From contig CAZLMW010000151.1 of NCBI GenBank assembly GCA_964560875.1, positions 1 through 17,350 on the forward strand: a stretch of DNA of 17,350 nucleotides, read 5' to 3'. Source of the stretch: CAZLMW01 sp964560875 (lineage in GTDB: Bacteria > Myxococcota_A > UBA9042). Shown here one piece after another: positions 9,649-17,248 of the stretch (positions are counted from its first letter, which is position 1; each line of letters begins with the position of its first letter). A model generated the notes under the pieces. The model made no database searches. It saw only the letters and a list, made by a program, of their open reading frames with translations, and was not told the origin of the DNA. Made by a program: the position numbers and the translations under genes.

Positions 9649-11226
9649 TTACGAACGGAGCCGCTTGATCGCCGCCCGGGCCCGCGGCAACGCAGTCCAC
9701 CGTCGCGCAGCCTTACCCGGCAGACAGCCACCGATCGCGGCAAGAATCAACGGACCCGCCCAGCTGCCGGCGTACGCAGCCTCTTCAAGCACCGCGGCCG
9801 GGTACTTCACCTGGTGCCAGTCCATGCCCGCGCGCTCGACGACGCGCTTGCGAACGGCGGTCTTCAACTCGCCGACGTCGCCGCCGCCGCCCAGCCACGC
9901 CGCGATTCGTGCGGCCATCGCCGCGCGCTCGGCCACCGTGCCAAGGCCCTTTTCATCGGCCAGCACGGCGTGGACGTCGGCGGGGCGTTTGGTGGCCGGC
10001 AACGCGTCGATCGGCACCGTCGGTGACGCGGACTTGCTCGTTGCGAAGCCCGGCAGCCGTCGCGCGGCCATCAGCAGCAGCAGCGCCCGTGTGTGCGGTG
10101 ACGCCGCGCGCATCGAGGCGACGTGCAGGACGTTGACGGTGTCAAGCGCGTGCACACCCCGGCGCGCACCCGACGCATCGTTGAGCGCCTGTTCCGCCGC
10201 CGCCAGCACCAACCCGTCCCAAAGCGCAGTAACCGGCGCGTTGCCCGTCGCCCAGTGGCGCCCGATCTCGGTGGCCAGCGCTTCACCATCGAGCGTCCGC
10301 GCGGCGTGCAGAACGGCTCGTGCGAGGCCGTCGTCGCGCTTTTTCGGCGTCGTCACCGATGCCAGCTTCGCGGCGTTGTCTCGTTGTCGGGCGTACGCCT
10401 CGTTCGCGCCAGGCCCCGGCGGCGCCTGCCCGGTCAGCGGGGGCAGCATGTGGCGCATCATCGAGTCGATTGCGCGATCTGCGTTGCGCCACTGGTTGCT
10501 GTCGAGAATCCGCAGCCCCTGCACCGCGTACATCGTCCCGTGGCCGCCGTTGCGGTCATCGCGCGCTGCACAGATGTACAACTGCTCGGCCGTCACCGAC
10601 TGGCCCGCGATCCCGTGAAGCTCGCGCAGACACCCTGAACACGTGACCGGATCATTGGCCGCGAAGGCCTCGTGCAGCCGCTTGATGAGCCCTTTGCGTT
10701 TGAGCGCCGCGACCTCCTTGGAAACCGCTGGCATCGGCCGGGCCTTGGTGCCGACGCTCTGCTCCTGCTTGAGCGCGTCGGCCGCCCACATCAGCGGCAG
10801 CAGCTGGTCGGCCATCGGCAGGTCGCGCATCACCAACGCCATCGACAGCGCCGCAAGCCGCGGATGCACGTCGCCTTCGAACCGCGCCATACCGCGATGA
10901 ATGCCATTCCACACCGCTTCACGGTCGCTGCCATTGGCCAGCAGATCCGTGACCCGGTCGCAGACCTCGGCCCGCGGCACCCGCAGCAGCTCGGTCGCGA
11001 TCGCCTCGGGTTTGGTGACCGGCTCCAGCTTCGCTTTCCTGCTCGTGTTGGGGTTCTTCTTCGTCGTTGTCGGATCGCGTTTGTGGTCGGCGGGTTGGCT
11101 CCTCTTGTCGCCCGATTGGTGCGCATCCGGCGCTTTCTTGCCGCAACCGGGCAAGGCACCCAACGCCGCGCCGGCGCTCATCTTCAGCAGCTTGCGCCGG
11201 GTCCACGTTGTCATCTTCGATCCCAC
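9649..11226 (-). CDS. Tat-type lipoprotein, function not recognised
   Basis: 525 residues. The GTG at 11226 has AGAGGA about 7 bases upstream, which favours it over the ATG at 11214. The N-terminus TRRKLLKMSAGAALGALPGCG carries a twin-arginine motif and ends in a lipobox-like LPGC, so it is probably exported folded and lipidated at Cys28. A Lys/Thr/Pro linker (30-70) leads to a largely helical, Ala-rich body. Visible marks are DLPMADQLLPLMWAADALKQ, a CSGC at 196-199, and GGHGTMYAVQGLRILDSNQW. From memory only, the order 'LP..WA.D..K' then 'GH.....A...R.L' recalls an uncharacterised family of Tat-exported proteins in environmental bacteria; I cannot name a function. The giant lipoprotein begins 84 bp downstream on the same strand and may be co-transcribed. 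Confidence 0.85.
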   Translation of the reverse strand: MGSKMTTWTRRKLLKMSAGAALGALPGCGKKAPDAHQSGDKRSQPADHKRDPTTTKKNPNTSRKAKLEPVTKPEAIATELLRVPRAEVCDRVTDLLANGSDREAVWNGIHRGMARFEGDVHPRLAALSMALVMRDLPMADQLLPLMWAADALKQEQSVGTKARPMPAVSKEVAALKRKGLIKRLHEAFAANDPVTCSGCLRELHGIAGQSVTAEQLYICAARDDRNGGHGTMYAVQGLRILDSNQWRNADRAIDSMMRHMLPPLTGQAPPGPGANEAYARQRDNAAKLASVTTPKKRDDGLARAVLHAARTLDGEALATEIGRHWATGNAPVTALWDGLVLAAAEQALNDASGARRGVHALDTVNVLHVASMRAASPHTRALLLLMAARRLPGFATSKSASPTVPIDALPATKRPADVHAVLADEKGLGTVAERAAMAARIAAWLGGGGDVGELKTAVRKRVVERAGMDWHQVKYPAAVLEEAAYAGSWAGPLILAAIGGCLPGKAARRWTALPRARAAIKRLRS

Positions 11227-11262
11227 GTTCGAGTCCTCTCGTTGCGCCGGGGTGCTTTGTGC

Positions 11263-11291
11263 TTGACACCCGTTGATGACAAACCCAGTAT
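11263..11291 (+). promoter_or_regulatory. sigma70-like promoter for rplU-rpmA
   Basis: A perfect TTGACA (11263-11268) is followed by a 17-bp spacer and CAGTAT (11286-11291), which matches the -10 consensus at only 3 of 6 positions. It points at rplU, whose ATG is 117 bp further on. It lies inside the divergent region shared with the minus-strand Tat lipoprotein gene. Confidence 0.5.
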
Positions 11292-11408
11292 CCGCCGCCC
11301 GCCGATCTCAGGCGGTGCCACGCTTCGCGTCCGGGTCGACATCCCAGTCGAATCAACGCCACACCCGGCCGAGCGATACGGTCCCATAAAAGGACCAGGG
11401 AGTTGAAG
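11292..11408 (+). promoter_or_regulatory. rplU 5' leader with hairpin next to ribosome site
   Basis: If the promoter call is right, the transcript has a leader of roughly 110 nt. GGTCC (11380-11384) pairs with GGACC (11392-11396) across a 7-nt loop. One base later comes the ribosome site GGGAG (11398-11402). TCCC (11382-11385) could instead pair with GGGA of the ribosome site, so two exclusive folds are possible. Leader-based control of L21 operons is known in other bacteria, but no known leader family was recognised here. Confidence 0.3.
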
Positions 11409-11801
11409 ATGGCGAACTACGCGATTATCCGGACGGGCGGAAAGCAGTACCGCGCCACGCCCGGGCAGCAGCTGACGATCGAGCGGATCGGCGGCGATAA
11501 GGGCTCGGCCGTCTCCTTTGACCAGGTTCTCCTGGTCCGCGGCGAAGACAGCGTTCAGATCGGCAAGCCGACCGTGGGCAACGCCACTGTGACCGGCACC
11601 GTGCTCGAACAGACCCGCGACAACAAGGTGCTCATTCACAAGCACAAGCGTCGCAAGAAGTACCGCGTCACCCGCGGACACCGCCAATACATCACGCGCG
11701 TGCGCATCGATTCGATCGACCTCGGTGGTGCCAGCGCCGCTGCTCCCAGCGCGCCGCCCCCGCCGCCGCCGGCCGTTCCCGCCGCCGACGAGGAGGAGTA
11801 A
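11409..11801 (+). CDS. rplU: 50S ribosomal protein L21
   Basis: 130 residues. The ATG at 11409 is chosen over an in-frame TTG at 11403 because GGGAG (11398-11402) sits six bases before it. The sequence MANYAIIRTGGKQYRATPGQ opens the classic L21 fold, and VLIHKHKRRKKYRVTRGHRQ is the basic block that contacts 23S rRNA in the large subunit. Typical L21 is about 103 residues; this one carries a C-terminal tail of about 25 residues rich in Ala and Pro and ending in acidic residues. It overlaps functionally with rpmA: the stop is 4 bp before the next ATG and the Glu codons at its end form the rpmA ribosome site. Confidence 0.98.
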   Translation: MANYAIIRTGGKQYRATPGQQLTIERIGGDKGSAVSFDQVLLVRGEDSVQIGKPTVGNATVTGTVLEQTRDNKVLIHKHKRRKKYRVTRGHRQYITRVRIDSIDLGGASAAAPSAPPPPPPAVPAADEEE

Positions 11802-11805
11802 GAAA

Positions 11806-12054
11806 ATGGCCCATAAAAAAGGACAAGGTTCCTCCCGCAACGGCCGTGATTCCAACCCGCAGCACCGCGGCGTGAAGAAGTACGGTGGTGAAAAGGTCCT
11901 CTCCGGCAACATCATCGTTCGCCAGGTCGGCAGCACCCACCACGCCGGCCGCAACGTCGGCACCGGCAAGGACTACACACTGTTCGCCACCGCTGCCGGA
12001 ACCGTTCGCTTCGCCAAGGCCCGCGGCCGCAGCTTCGTGCACGTCGACGTCTAG
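11806..12054 (+). CDS. rpmA: 50S ribosomal protein L27
   Basis: 82 residues, usual length. It starts MAHKKGQGSSRNGRDSNPQ, the highly conserved N-terminal arm that reaches the peptidyl-transferase centre; the arm begins directly after Met, so no Firmicutes-type cleaved leader is present. The core KVLSGNIIVRQVGSTHHAG is intact. AGGAGG at 11791-11796 is the ribosome site and lies inside the rplU reading frame. rpmA follows rplU as in most bacteria, but obgE, the usual third gene, is not next. Confidence 0.98.
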   Translation: MAHKKGQGSSRNGRDSNPQHRGVKKYGGEKVLSGNIIVRQVGSTHHAGRNVGTGKDYTLFATAAGTVRFAKARGRSFVHVDV

Positions 12055-12277
12055 CGTTGGCGGCGCATCGTCGCGCATCCCAACTTCAGCGATCTCAAAT
12101 CGACGGCCTCAATGGCCCGTCGGCGACGCCGCGTTGTCGTATGAGCGTGTCGTCTATTTTGCACCCAACGCGGTCCAGCGCGGCCAACAAGCCCGGGTTT
12201 CGTTGTTGACCGCGCCGATCTATGCTACGTCGCGAAGCTCCGTGTAGACCGTTGACAGCCAAGGTTACGGGATAGGC
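12055..12277. other. intergenic region after rpmA
   Basis: 223 bp without a credible gene. It contains one imperfect hairpin (12101-12122) and must hold any promoter for the FHA gene. TTGACC (12206) and TATGCT (12221) are seen but are only 9 bp apart, too close to act together. Confidence 0.5.
12101..12122 (+). terminator. possible terminator hairpin after rpmA
   Basis: CGACGGCC pairs with GGCCCGTCG with one bulged C and a TCAAT loop. It is about 47 bp past the rpmA stop. No T-tract follows, so it may only slow or protect the transcript. Confidence 0.3.
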
Positions 12278-14242
12278 ATGACCAACAAAGGACGAGGCGG
12301 CATCGGGTTCGGCGGCCAAGACGACTACGACGACTGGGACGACGACGACGAAGTCGAAGCGACCCGCGCGATGGAGATCGTCGACGACGACGATTTTCCA
12401 CCGGCCACGCGTGCCATTGAAGCCGCGCCTCCCGCCCCTGACCGCCCCAAGCCAGCTCCGCCACGCCGCGCTTCCGCGCGCCCACGGCCCATCGAAATGG
12501 CCGACACCATGGGCGAAGAAGAGGGCGAAGAGGCGACCCGCATGCTCGATGCGGCCGATCTCGCCCAGGCCTTTGGCGAGCCAGCACCCGAGCCCGAACC
12601 GGAAATGACCCGGATGGAGATGCGCGTCATCTCCGGCCCCGACCGCGGCAAGCACCACGTTGTCCGGCAGGGCGATCACCTCGTCGGTCGCGGCCTCGAT
12701 TGCCAGATCGTGCTGGCCGACCCGGCCGTCTCCCGTAAGCATTTCCGCCTCGTGCGCACCGGCGACACGGTCGAGACGATCGACATGGGCGGCGCAAACG
12801 GCACCAACGTCAACGGCGGCCGCGTCTCCCGCCAGCGGCTCGACAACGGCGACCAGATCGAAGTTGGCACCACGGTTCTCGAATTCTGGATCGACGGCGC
12901 TGCCCAGCCTGGACGCGACGACTCGTTCAAGGGTGCCGGTTCCGGCGCGGCTGAGAGCGGCGGCGCAGCACCTTCCGAGCGGCCCAAGATGGGCATGATC
13001 ATCGGCCTCATCGCGGCCGGACTGCTCGTGCTCGTCGGCGGTGGCGTCGCTGCTTACCTCGTCATTGGCGGCGACGATGGCAAAGACGAGGCCAAGGAAG
13101 AAGCCCCCGAAGACGAAAGGGTCGCCAAGATCATCAAGCAGGCCAAGGGCATGCTCGAAGACGGCGAATGGTCCGAAGCGGTCGACAAGCTCAAAGAAGC
13201 CAAGAAGATCGTGCCGAAGGACCCGACCGTGCGCGGCTTGCTCAGCAAGGCGATGGACGAGGTCGAGTACCACGAGACGCTGGTCGACGGTCGCTCCGCG
13301 ATGAAGGACAAGCACTTCGCTTCGGCCATCTCCAAGTTCAAAGAGATCCCGCAAACGTCCGAGCAATACGACGACGCCCGCGAAGAGCTCGCCGCCGCGC
13401 TCGAAGACATGGCCAGCGCCGGTCTCGACGAAGCCAAGAAAGCGATCGAGGCGGGCGAGCAGGACAAGGCCAAGGCGGCGCTCAAGGCGATCCTCAAGAT
13501 CGACGCCAAGAACAGCGAGGCCAAGCTGATGCTTACCGAGCTTGAATCCGGTGGCGAAGGCGAAGAAGGCGGCGACAAGAAGGAGGGCGTCGCTGGTGCG
13601 AAGAAGAATGACACCAAGGGCAAAGCCAAGGCCATCCCCGGTCAGAGCGCCAAGACGCTGATGAAGATGGGGCTCAAGGCCTACCACAACCGCCAATGGT
13701 CCGAGGCGCAGCGCGCGTTCTCCACGATCGCCGACGGCGGCTACGACAAGAAGTCGCGCGGCAAGGCGCGGGTATACCTCGGCGCTGTCAAAGAGGTCGC
13801 GACCGGATTCGCCGCCGCCGAAACGGTCAACCGCCCGGTGCAGCTGGCGCGCGCCTACAAGAAAGCCTACGCCGCCGATCGCCGCATCGACGGACACTTC
13901 GGGCCGACCCTGGTTCGCAAGCTCGTCGCCGCCTATGTCGATGCCGGCAAGGCCCTCTTCAAGCGTCACCAGTACCCGGCCGCCGCGAGCGCCGTGCGTG
14001 AGGCGATGAACTACGACCCGGACAACTCCCAGGCCCAAAAGCTCGACGAGGCGTGCATCAAGCAGGCTGGCAAGATGCTGCAGAAGGCCAAAGAGCACAT
14101 GAACCGCAAGAACTACGCCACGGCCCGCGATCTCGCCGGCCAGGTCACGCAGATCTTGCCCGGCATGGACCCCCGCGCCGCCCAAGCGCGGGAAATCCGC
14201 AAGAAAGCCAGCGAAGCGTCGATCCAGGGCGACGACGATTGA
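12278..14242 (+). CDS. FHA-domain, single-pass membrane, TPR protein
   Basis: 654 residues from ATG 12278; the ribosome site is weak. An acidic, disordered N-terminus (1-110) carries the motif ATR three times (EATRAM near 28, PATRAI near 43, EATRML near 86) plus MTRMEM at 110. The FHA domain spans about 115-207 with all landmark residues: GRG (137-139), SRKH (152-155), NGT (174-176) and NG (179-180). FHA domains bind phosphothreonine. A transmembrane helix follows at about 238-264 (IIGLIAAGLLVLVGGGVAAYLV), with Arg/Lys before and acidic residues after, so the FHA part should be cytoplasmic. The C-terminal about 390 residues are Ala/Lys/Glu helical repeats of TPR type and would be periplasmic. 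It probably links Ser/Thr kinase signalling to the envelope. The response regulator gene starts 30 bp downstream, suggesting an operon. Confidence 0.92.
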   Translation: MTNKGRGGIGFGGQDDYDDWDDDDEVEATRAMEIVDDDDFPPATRAIEAAPPAPDRPKPAPPRRASARPRPIEMADTMGEEEGEEATRMLDAADLAQAFGEPAPEPEPEMTRMEMRVISGPDRGKHHVVRQGDHLVGRGLDCQIVLADPAVSRKHFRLVRTGDTVETIDMGGANGTNVNGGRVSRQRLDNGDQIEVGTTVLEFWIDGAAQPGRDDSFKGAGSGAAESGGAAPSERPKMGMIIGLIAAGLLVLVGGGVAAYLVIGGDDGKDEAKEEAPEDERVAKIIKQAKGMLEDGEWSEAVDKLKEAKKIVPKDPTVRGLLSKAMDEVEYHETLVDGRSAMKDKHFASAISKFKEIPQTSEQYDDAREELAAALEDMASAGLDEAKKAIEAGEQDKAKAALKAILKIDAKNSEAKLMLTELESGGEGEEGGDKKEGVAGAKKNDTKGKAKAIPGQSAKTLMKMGLKAYHNRQWSEAQRAFSTIADGGYDKKSRGKARVYLGAVKEVATGFAAAETVNRPVQLARAYKKAYAADRRIDGHFGPTLVRKLVAAYVDAGKALFKRHQYPAAASAVREAMNYDPDNSQAQKLDEACIKQAGKMLQKAKEHMNRKNYATARDLAGQVTQILPGMDPRAAQAREIRKKASEASIQGDDD

Positions 14243-14272
14243 TCCGTCGCCAGGCGACAAAAAGGACCCGCG

Positions 14273-14671
14273 ATGAGCAACGAAAGCACCCGCGTGCTGG
14301 TAGCCGAAGACGACCTCGAGATCGCCGCCTTGTTGCGCGCGACCCTGCAAGGCGCGGGCTACGAAATCACCCTGGTGCACGATGGCGAGGCCGCTCTGCA
14401 GGCCGCGCTCACCAGCAAACCCGACGTCATCGTGCTCGACGTGATGATGCCCCAGATGAACGGCTGGGAAGTCTGCAAGAGCCTGCGCGCTCGGGGTGAC
14501 TTCGCTGACGTCGGCATCCTGATGCTCACCGCGATAGGCCCCAACCTCAACGAGATGACGGCGCCCCTCTACGGCGCTGACGACCACCTCGACAAGCCGT
14601 TCGATATCGACGAGCTGCTCGGCCGCATCGAGCGCCTTATCGAGCGCAAGAAAGCCGCCGCCGCGCAATAA
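14273..14671 (+). CDS. single-domain response regulator
   Basis: 132 residues, only a receiver (REC) domain. An AAGGA ribosome site precedes the ATG. The acidic pocket is E12-D13-D14, the phospho-accepting Asp is D56 in VIVLDVMMPQMNG, and the switch residues T86 (MLTA) and K108 (LDKPF) are present, so it should be phosphorylatable. There is no output domain, as in CheY/DivK-type proteins, so it must act by protein contact. No histidine kinase lies in the window; the partner is encoded elsewhere. It follows the FHA gene by 30 bp and is likely co-transcribed with it. Confidence 0.95.
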   Translation: MSNESTRVLVAEDDLEIAALLRATLQGAGYEITLVHDGEAALQAALTSKPDVIVLDVMMPQMNGWEVCKSLRARGDFADVGILMLTAIGPNLNEMTAPLYGADDHLDKPFDIDELLGRIERLIERKKAAAAQ

Positions 14672-14740
14672 ACCATTGCCGCACCGATTCGATAGCTTCC
14701 GCCGTTTGAGCGCCGGCCCGATTTGGGTACAGTGGCGTCC

Positions 14741-15946
14741 GTGTTGACGCGTTCACCTCTCTTCGTCGCTTTCTGCCTTGCCGCCACCCTGTCATGGGGA
14801 TTGGTCGGCTGCGCCAATGTCGACAACGGAACCGAACGGCCCGCGACCTATCTCGCTGAAGACGGCGGCTCCTCCAGCAGCGGCGCATCGAGCTCAAGCG
14901 GCAGCTCGACATCCAGCGGTTCGAGCTCGAGCGGCAACTCCAGCTCCGGCGGCAGCTCCACATCCAGCAGCTCCAGCTCCGGCGGCCCCGATCCCTTCCC
15001 CAAGGGCGCGAATATCGAGCTGGTGACAAACTCCGCGTACCTGAGCCGCGCCCAACTCCTGATCAACACCGCCACCAGTCGCCTCGACATCGTGCAGTTC
15101 GAGGCGAAGGGCAGCTCGATCACCGACATCCTGATGGACGATCTCATCAAGGTGCACAACGACCCCAAGCGCAAGGTGATAATCCGCGTCTTGTTCGACG
15201 ACGAGATCGACTACAACAAGTCCCAGCTCGCCAAGCTCAAGGAGGCTGGCATCACCGCCAAGGTCGACAGCCTCGCCATCCGCACCCACTGCAAGCTCGT
15301 CTACACCGACAAGGCGGTCCTGGTTGGCTCGACCAACTGGTCCACCACGTCGATCACCAAGAACAACGAAGCCAACGTGATGTTGCGGCTGAGCAGCGCC
15401 CGCAAGACGATCGGCTCGTACATCGACAAGCTCTGGGACAACAGCGCCAAACATCACGAGACCAAGGTTGGCGGCAGCAAAATCGCGGCCGTCTATACCG
15501 ACCGGGGCTACGAGGCGGTCGCCAAGGCGCTCATCAAGAAGGCCAAGACGAGCATCGAGGTCGTCGCGTATTCGATGAACCACAACCCGAATTTCAAGGA
15601 CGGTCCGGTGCAACGGGCGGTCGCTGAGCTCAAGGCGGCGGTCAAGCGCGGAGTCAAGGTGCGCGTGCTTTTGGACCAATCGCCCTGGTCGGAGTTCAAT
15701 ACCAACATCAACAAGACCGCGATCTCGCAGCTCAAGAAGATGGGCATCGAGGCGCGGCTCGACCCGGAGCAGCAAATAACCCACGCCAAGGTGTTGATCG
15801 TGGACGACAAATTCGTGGTCGGCACCAACAACTGGGGCAAGGGCGGCTTCGAGCTCTATCACGAGATCGGCATCCGCAGCGAAGACAAGAAAGTGCGCGA
15901 CGAGCTCCGCGCCTACTTCGACGGCATCTGGAAGAAGAGCTTTTGA
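14741..15946 (+). CDS. exported phospholipase D-like lipoprotein
   Basis: About 401 residues. The start is uncertain: the same frame opens with TTG 14723, GTG 14732 and GTG 14741, none with a strong ribosome site; 14741 gives the most typical lipoprotein signal (LTRSPLFVAF... ending GLVGC). After the lipid-bearing Cys there is a Ser/Gly linker of about 40 residues, probably a flexible tether. The catalytic part has two complete HKD motifs: HCKLVYTDKAVLVGSTNWS (bases about 15285-15342) and HAKVLIVDDKFVVGTNNWG (about 15780-15838), each with His, Lys, Asp and the following Gly/Asn. Supporting acidic positions appear in NNEANV and YHEIGI. PLD enzymes of this type hydrolyse phosphodiesters in lipids or nucleic acids; the single-lobe repeats resemble Nuc-like and cardiolipin-synthase-like members. 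Being exported, it may act on foreign DNA or lipid, or on the cell's own envelope. Confidence 0.93.
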   Translation: MLTRSPLFVAFCLAATLSWGLVGCANVDNGTERPATYLAEDGGSSSSGASSSSGSSTSSGSSSSGNSSSGGSSTSSSSSSGGPDPFPKGANIELVTNSAYLSRAQLLINTATSRLDIVQFEAKGSSITDILMDDLIKVHNDPKRKVIIRVLFDDEIDYNKSQLAKLKEAGITAKVDSLAIRTHCKLVYTDKAVLVGSTNWSTTSITKNNEANVMLRLSSARKTIGSYIDKLWDNSAKHHETKVGGSKIAAVYTDRGYEAVAKALIKKAKTSIEVVAYSMNHNPNFKDGPVQRAVAELKAAVKRGVKVRVLLDQSPWSEFNTNINKTAISQLKKMGIEARLDPEQQITHAKVLIVDDKFVVGTNNWGKGGFELYHEIGIRSEDKKVRDELRAYFDGIWKKSF

Positions 15947-15952
15947 CGGCCC

Positions 15953-15966
15953 GGCCACACGTGGCC
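15953..15966 (+). terminator. short hairpin after PLD gene
   Basis: GGCCAC-AC-GTGGCC is a near-perfect inverted repeat seven bases past the PLD stop. It lacks a T-run; it could be a weak terminator or an mRNA 3' stabiliser. Confidence 0.3.
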
Positions 15967-16009
15967 CAGTTGGCGATCGCAACGCGCGGGTGAACGAGCG
16001 CAGGTGAAG

Positions 16010-17248
16010 ATGGTGCGAACACTCCCCTCGATCGGTATCGCGACCGCGTTGGTGGCTGCGATGGTGCTTACTGCGCCCGATTCAGCCACCGCGGCCGACA
16101 AGCAATCGGTCACACTCATCGACCTGTCGATGGACAACGCCGCGTCCAAGGAGATCGCGCACGACATCGCGCGGGCCCTGCGGCGCGATCCCAAGCTCAA
16201 CTACAACAGCGTCAACGAGACCCTGAACACGGGCGGCGAGGACATCGAACGCACAAACCTGCGGTCGGCCAAGAGCCTGTACCGCTCGGCGATGTCGCGC
16301 ATGCGGGACAAGGACTACGAGGAGGCGGCCGAAGAATTCGACAGCGCCGTGGCCTCCTGGCTCGGCGCGTTCGGGCACACGACCGATCATCAGCGGATCG
16401 CGCACACCATGGTTATGCACGGCGTCGCGCTGCAGCTGTCAAAGGATAGCAAGGGCGCTCGAAAGGCGTGGATGCGGGCGGTGCAATTTCGGCCCAAATA
16501 CAAGCCGGACCTGTCCGCCTACAAGACACACGTCGCCAAGGCCTATGAGAAGGCGCGCGACAAGGTGATCCTGCGCGACTCCGTCACCTTCGAGGTGCAG
16601 ACCAAGCCGCCCCACGCCGAGGTGTGGTCCAACGGCCGCTACTTCGGTCTGTCCCCGGCGTTTGTGCGCGGGTTCAAGGGCCAGCAGTTTATCGCCGTGC
16701 GCAAACACGGCTACGCGCGCATCTCCAAGGTCGCGACCATCAAGAAGAACGACGCGGTCGTAAGCCTCGTGCTGAAAGAGGCCCGCAAGCGCTCGGTTTT
16801 TGACAAGCTCCGCGAGTCCCTTGCCGAGGTCTTCGACGGCGCGGTCGAGCGCAACGACCTGTCGGAAGCCCGCGGCCTCTTCAACGCCGGCATGGCCGTC
16901 ATCATGCGCGCCACCGGCACCCGTGAACGCATGACCATCCAGGTAGCCTTGGCCAACCTCGACGGTCGCCAGGTGGTCAACCGCGTCACCCGCAAGATGC
17001 CGTGGCTGCGCCGCAACAAGAAGGCGATGGAGAAGCTTGTCGCCGACCTGTTCAAGGCCCCGAAAATCCCTGTGGGGGCCAAAGGACCGATCGTCAAGCA
17101 CGACACCGTGTTCACCAAGTGGTGGTTCTGGACCGGCGCCGCTGCCGTAGTCGGGGGCTCCGTGGCTGCGTATTTTCTGCTGCGCGACGACCAGACTGCC
17201 GACGTGAAGTACAAGCCCGGTGAGGGCGGAATCGCCATTCAGTTCTGA
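16010..17248 (+). CDS. TPR-PEGA membrane-anchored envelope protein
   Basis: 412 residues from ATG 16010, preceded by CAGG; an in-frame GTG at 16004 is the alternative. A signal peptide (about 1-28, ending DSATA-AD) is followed by a short alpha/beta part (SVTLIDLSMDNAASKEIAHD) of the kind seen before TPRs in related proteins. Helical TPR-like repeats follow (about 82-188: LYRSAMSRMRDKDYEEAAEEF and MHGVALQLSKDSKGARKAWM). A PEGA-like beta domain sits at about 193-256 (TFEVQTKPPHAEVWSNGRYF ... VRKHGYARISK). A C-terminal transmembrane helix (KWWFWTGAAAVVGGSVAAYF, about 370-390) would leave a short tail. The PEGA fold is common in surface and periplasmic proteins of Myxococcota. It starts 63 bp after the PLD gene. 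Function is unknown; a structural or binding role at the cell envelope is likely. Confidence 0.9.
   Translation: MVRTLPSIGIATALVAAMVLTAPDSATAADKQSVTLIDLSMDNAASKEIAHDIARALRRDPKLNYNSVNETLNTGGEDIERTNLRSAKSLYRSAMSRMRDKDYEEAAEEFDSAVASWLGAFGHTTDHQRIAHTMVMHGVALQLSKDSKGARKAWMRAVQFRPKYKPDLSAYKTHVAKAYEKARDKVILRDSVTFEVQTKPPHAEVWSNGRYFGLSPAFVRGFKGQQFIAVRKHGYARISKVATIKKNDAVVSLVLKEARKRSVFDKLRESLAEVFDGAVERNDLSEARGLFNAGMAVIMRATGTRERMTIQVALANLDGRQVVNRVTRKMPWLRRNKKAMEKLVADLFKAPKIPVGAKGPIVKHDTVFTKWWFWTGAAAVVGGSVAAYFLLRDDQTADVKYKPGEGGIAIQF

Noticed and set aside
12206..12226. TTGACC and TATGCT as a promoter for the FHA gene
   Set aside because: The spacer is only 9 bp, too short for a sigma70 promoter.
12095..14668. 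An 857-codon minus-strand frame across the FHA and response-regulator genes
   Set aside because: Antisense shadow; the + strand carries intact FHA and REC motifs.
14890..14990. Repetitive AGCTCC/GGCAGC DNA as a possible repeat element
   Set aside because: It is simply the codons of the Ser/Gly linker of the PLD lipoprotein.
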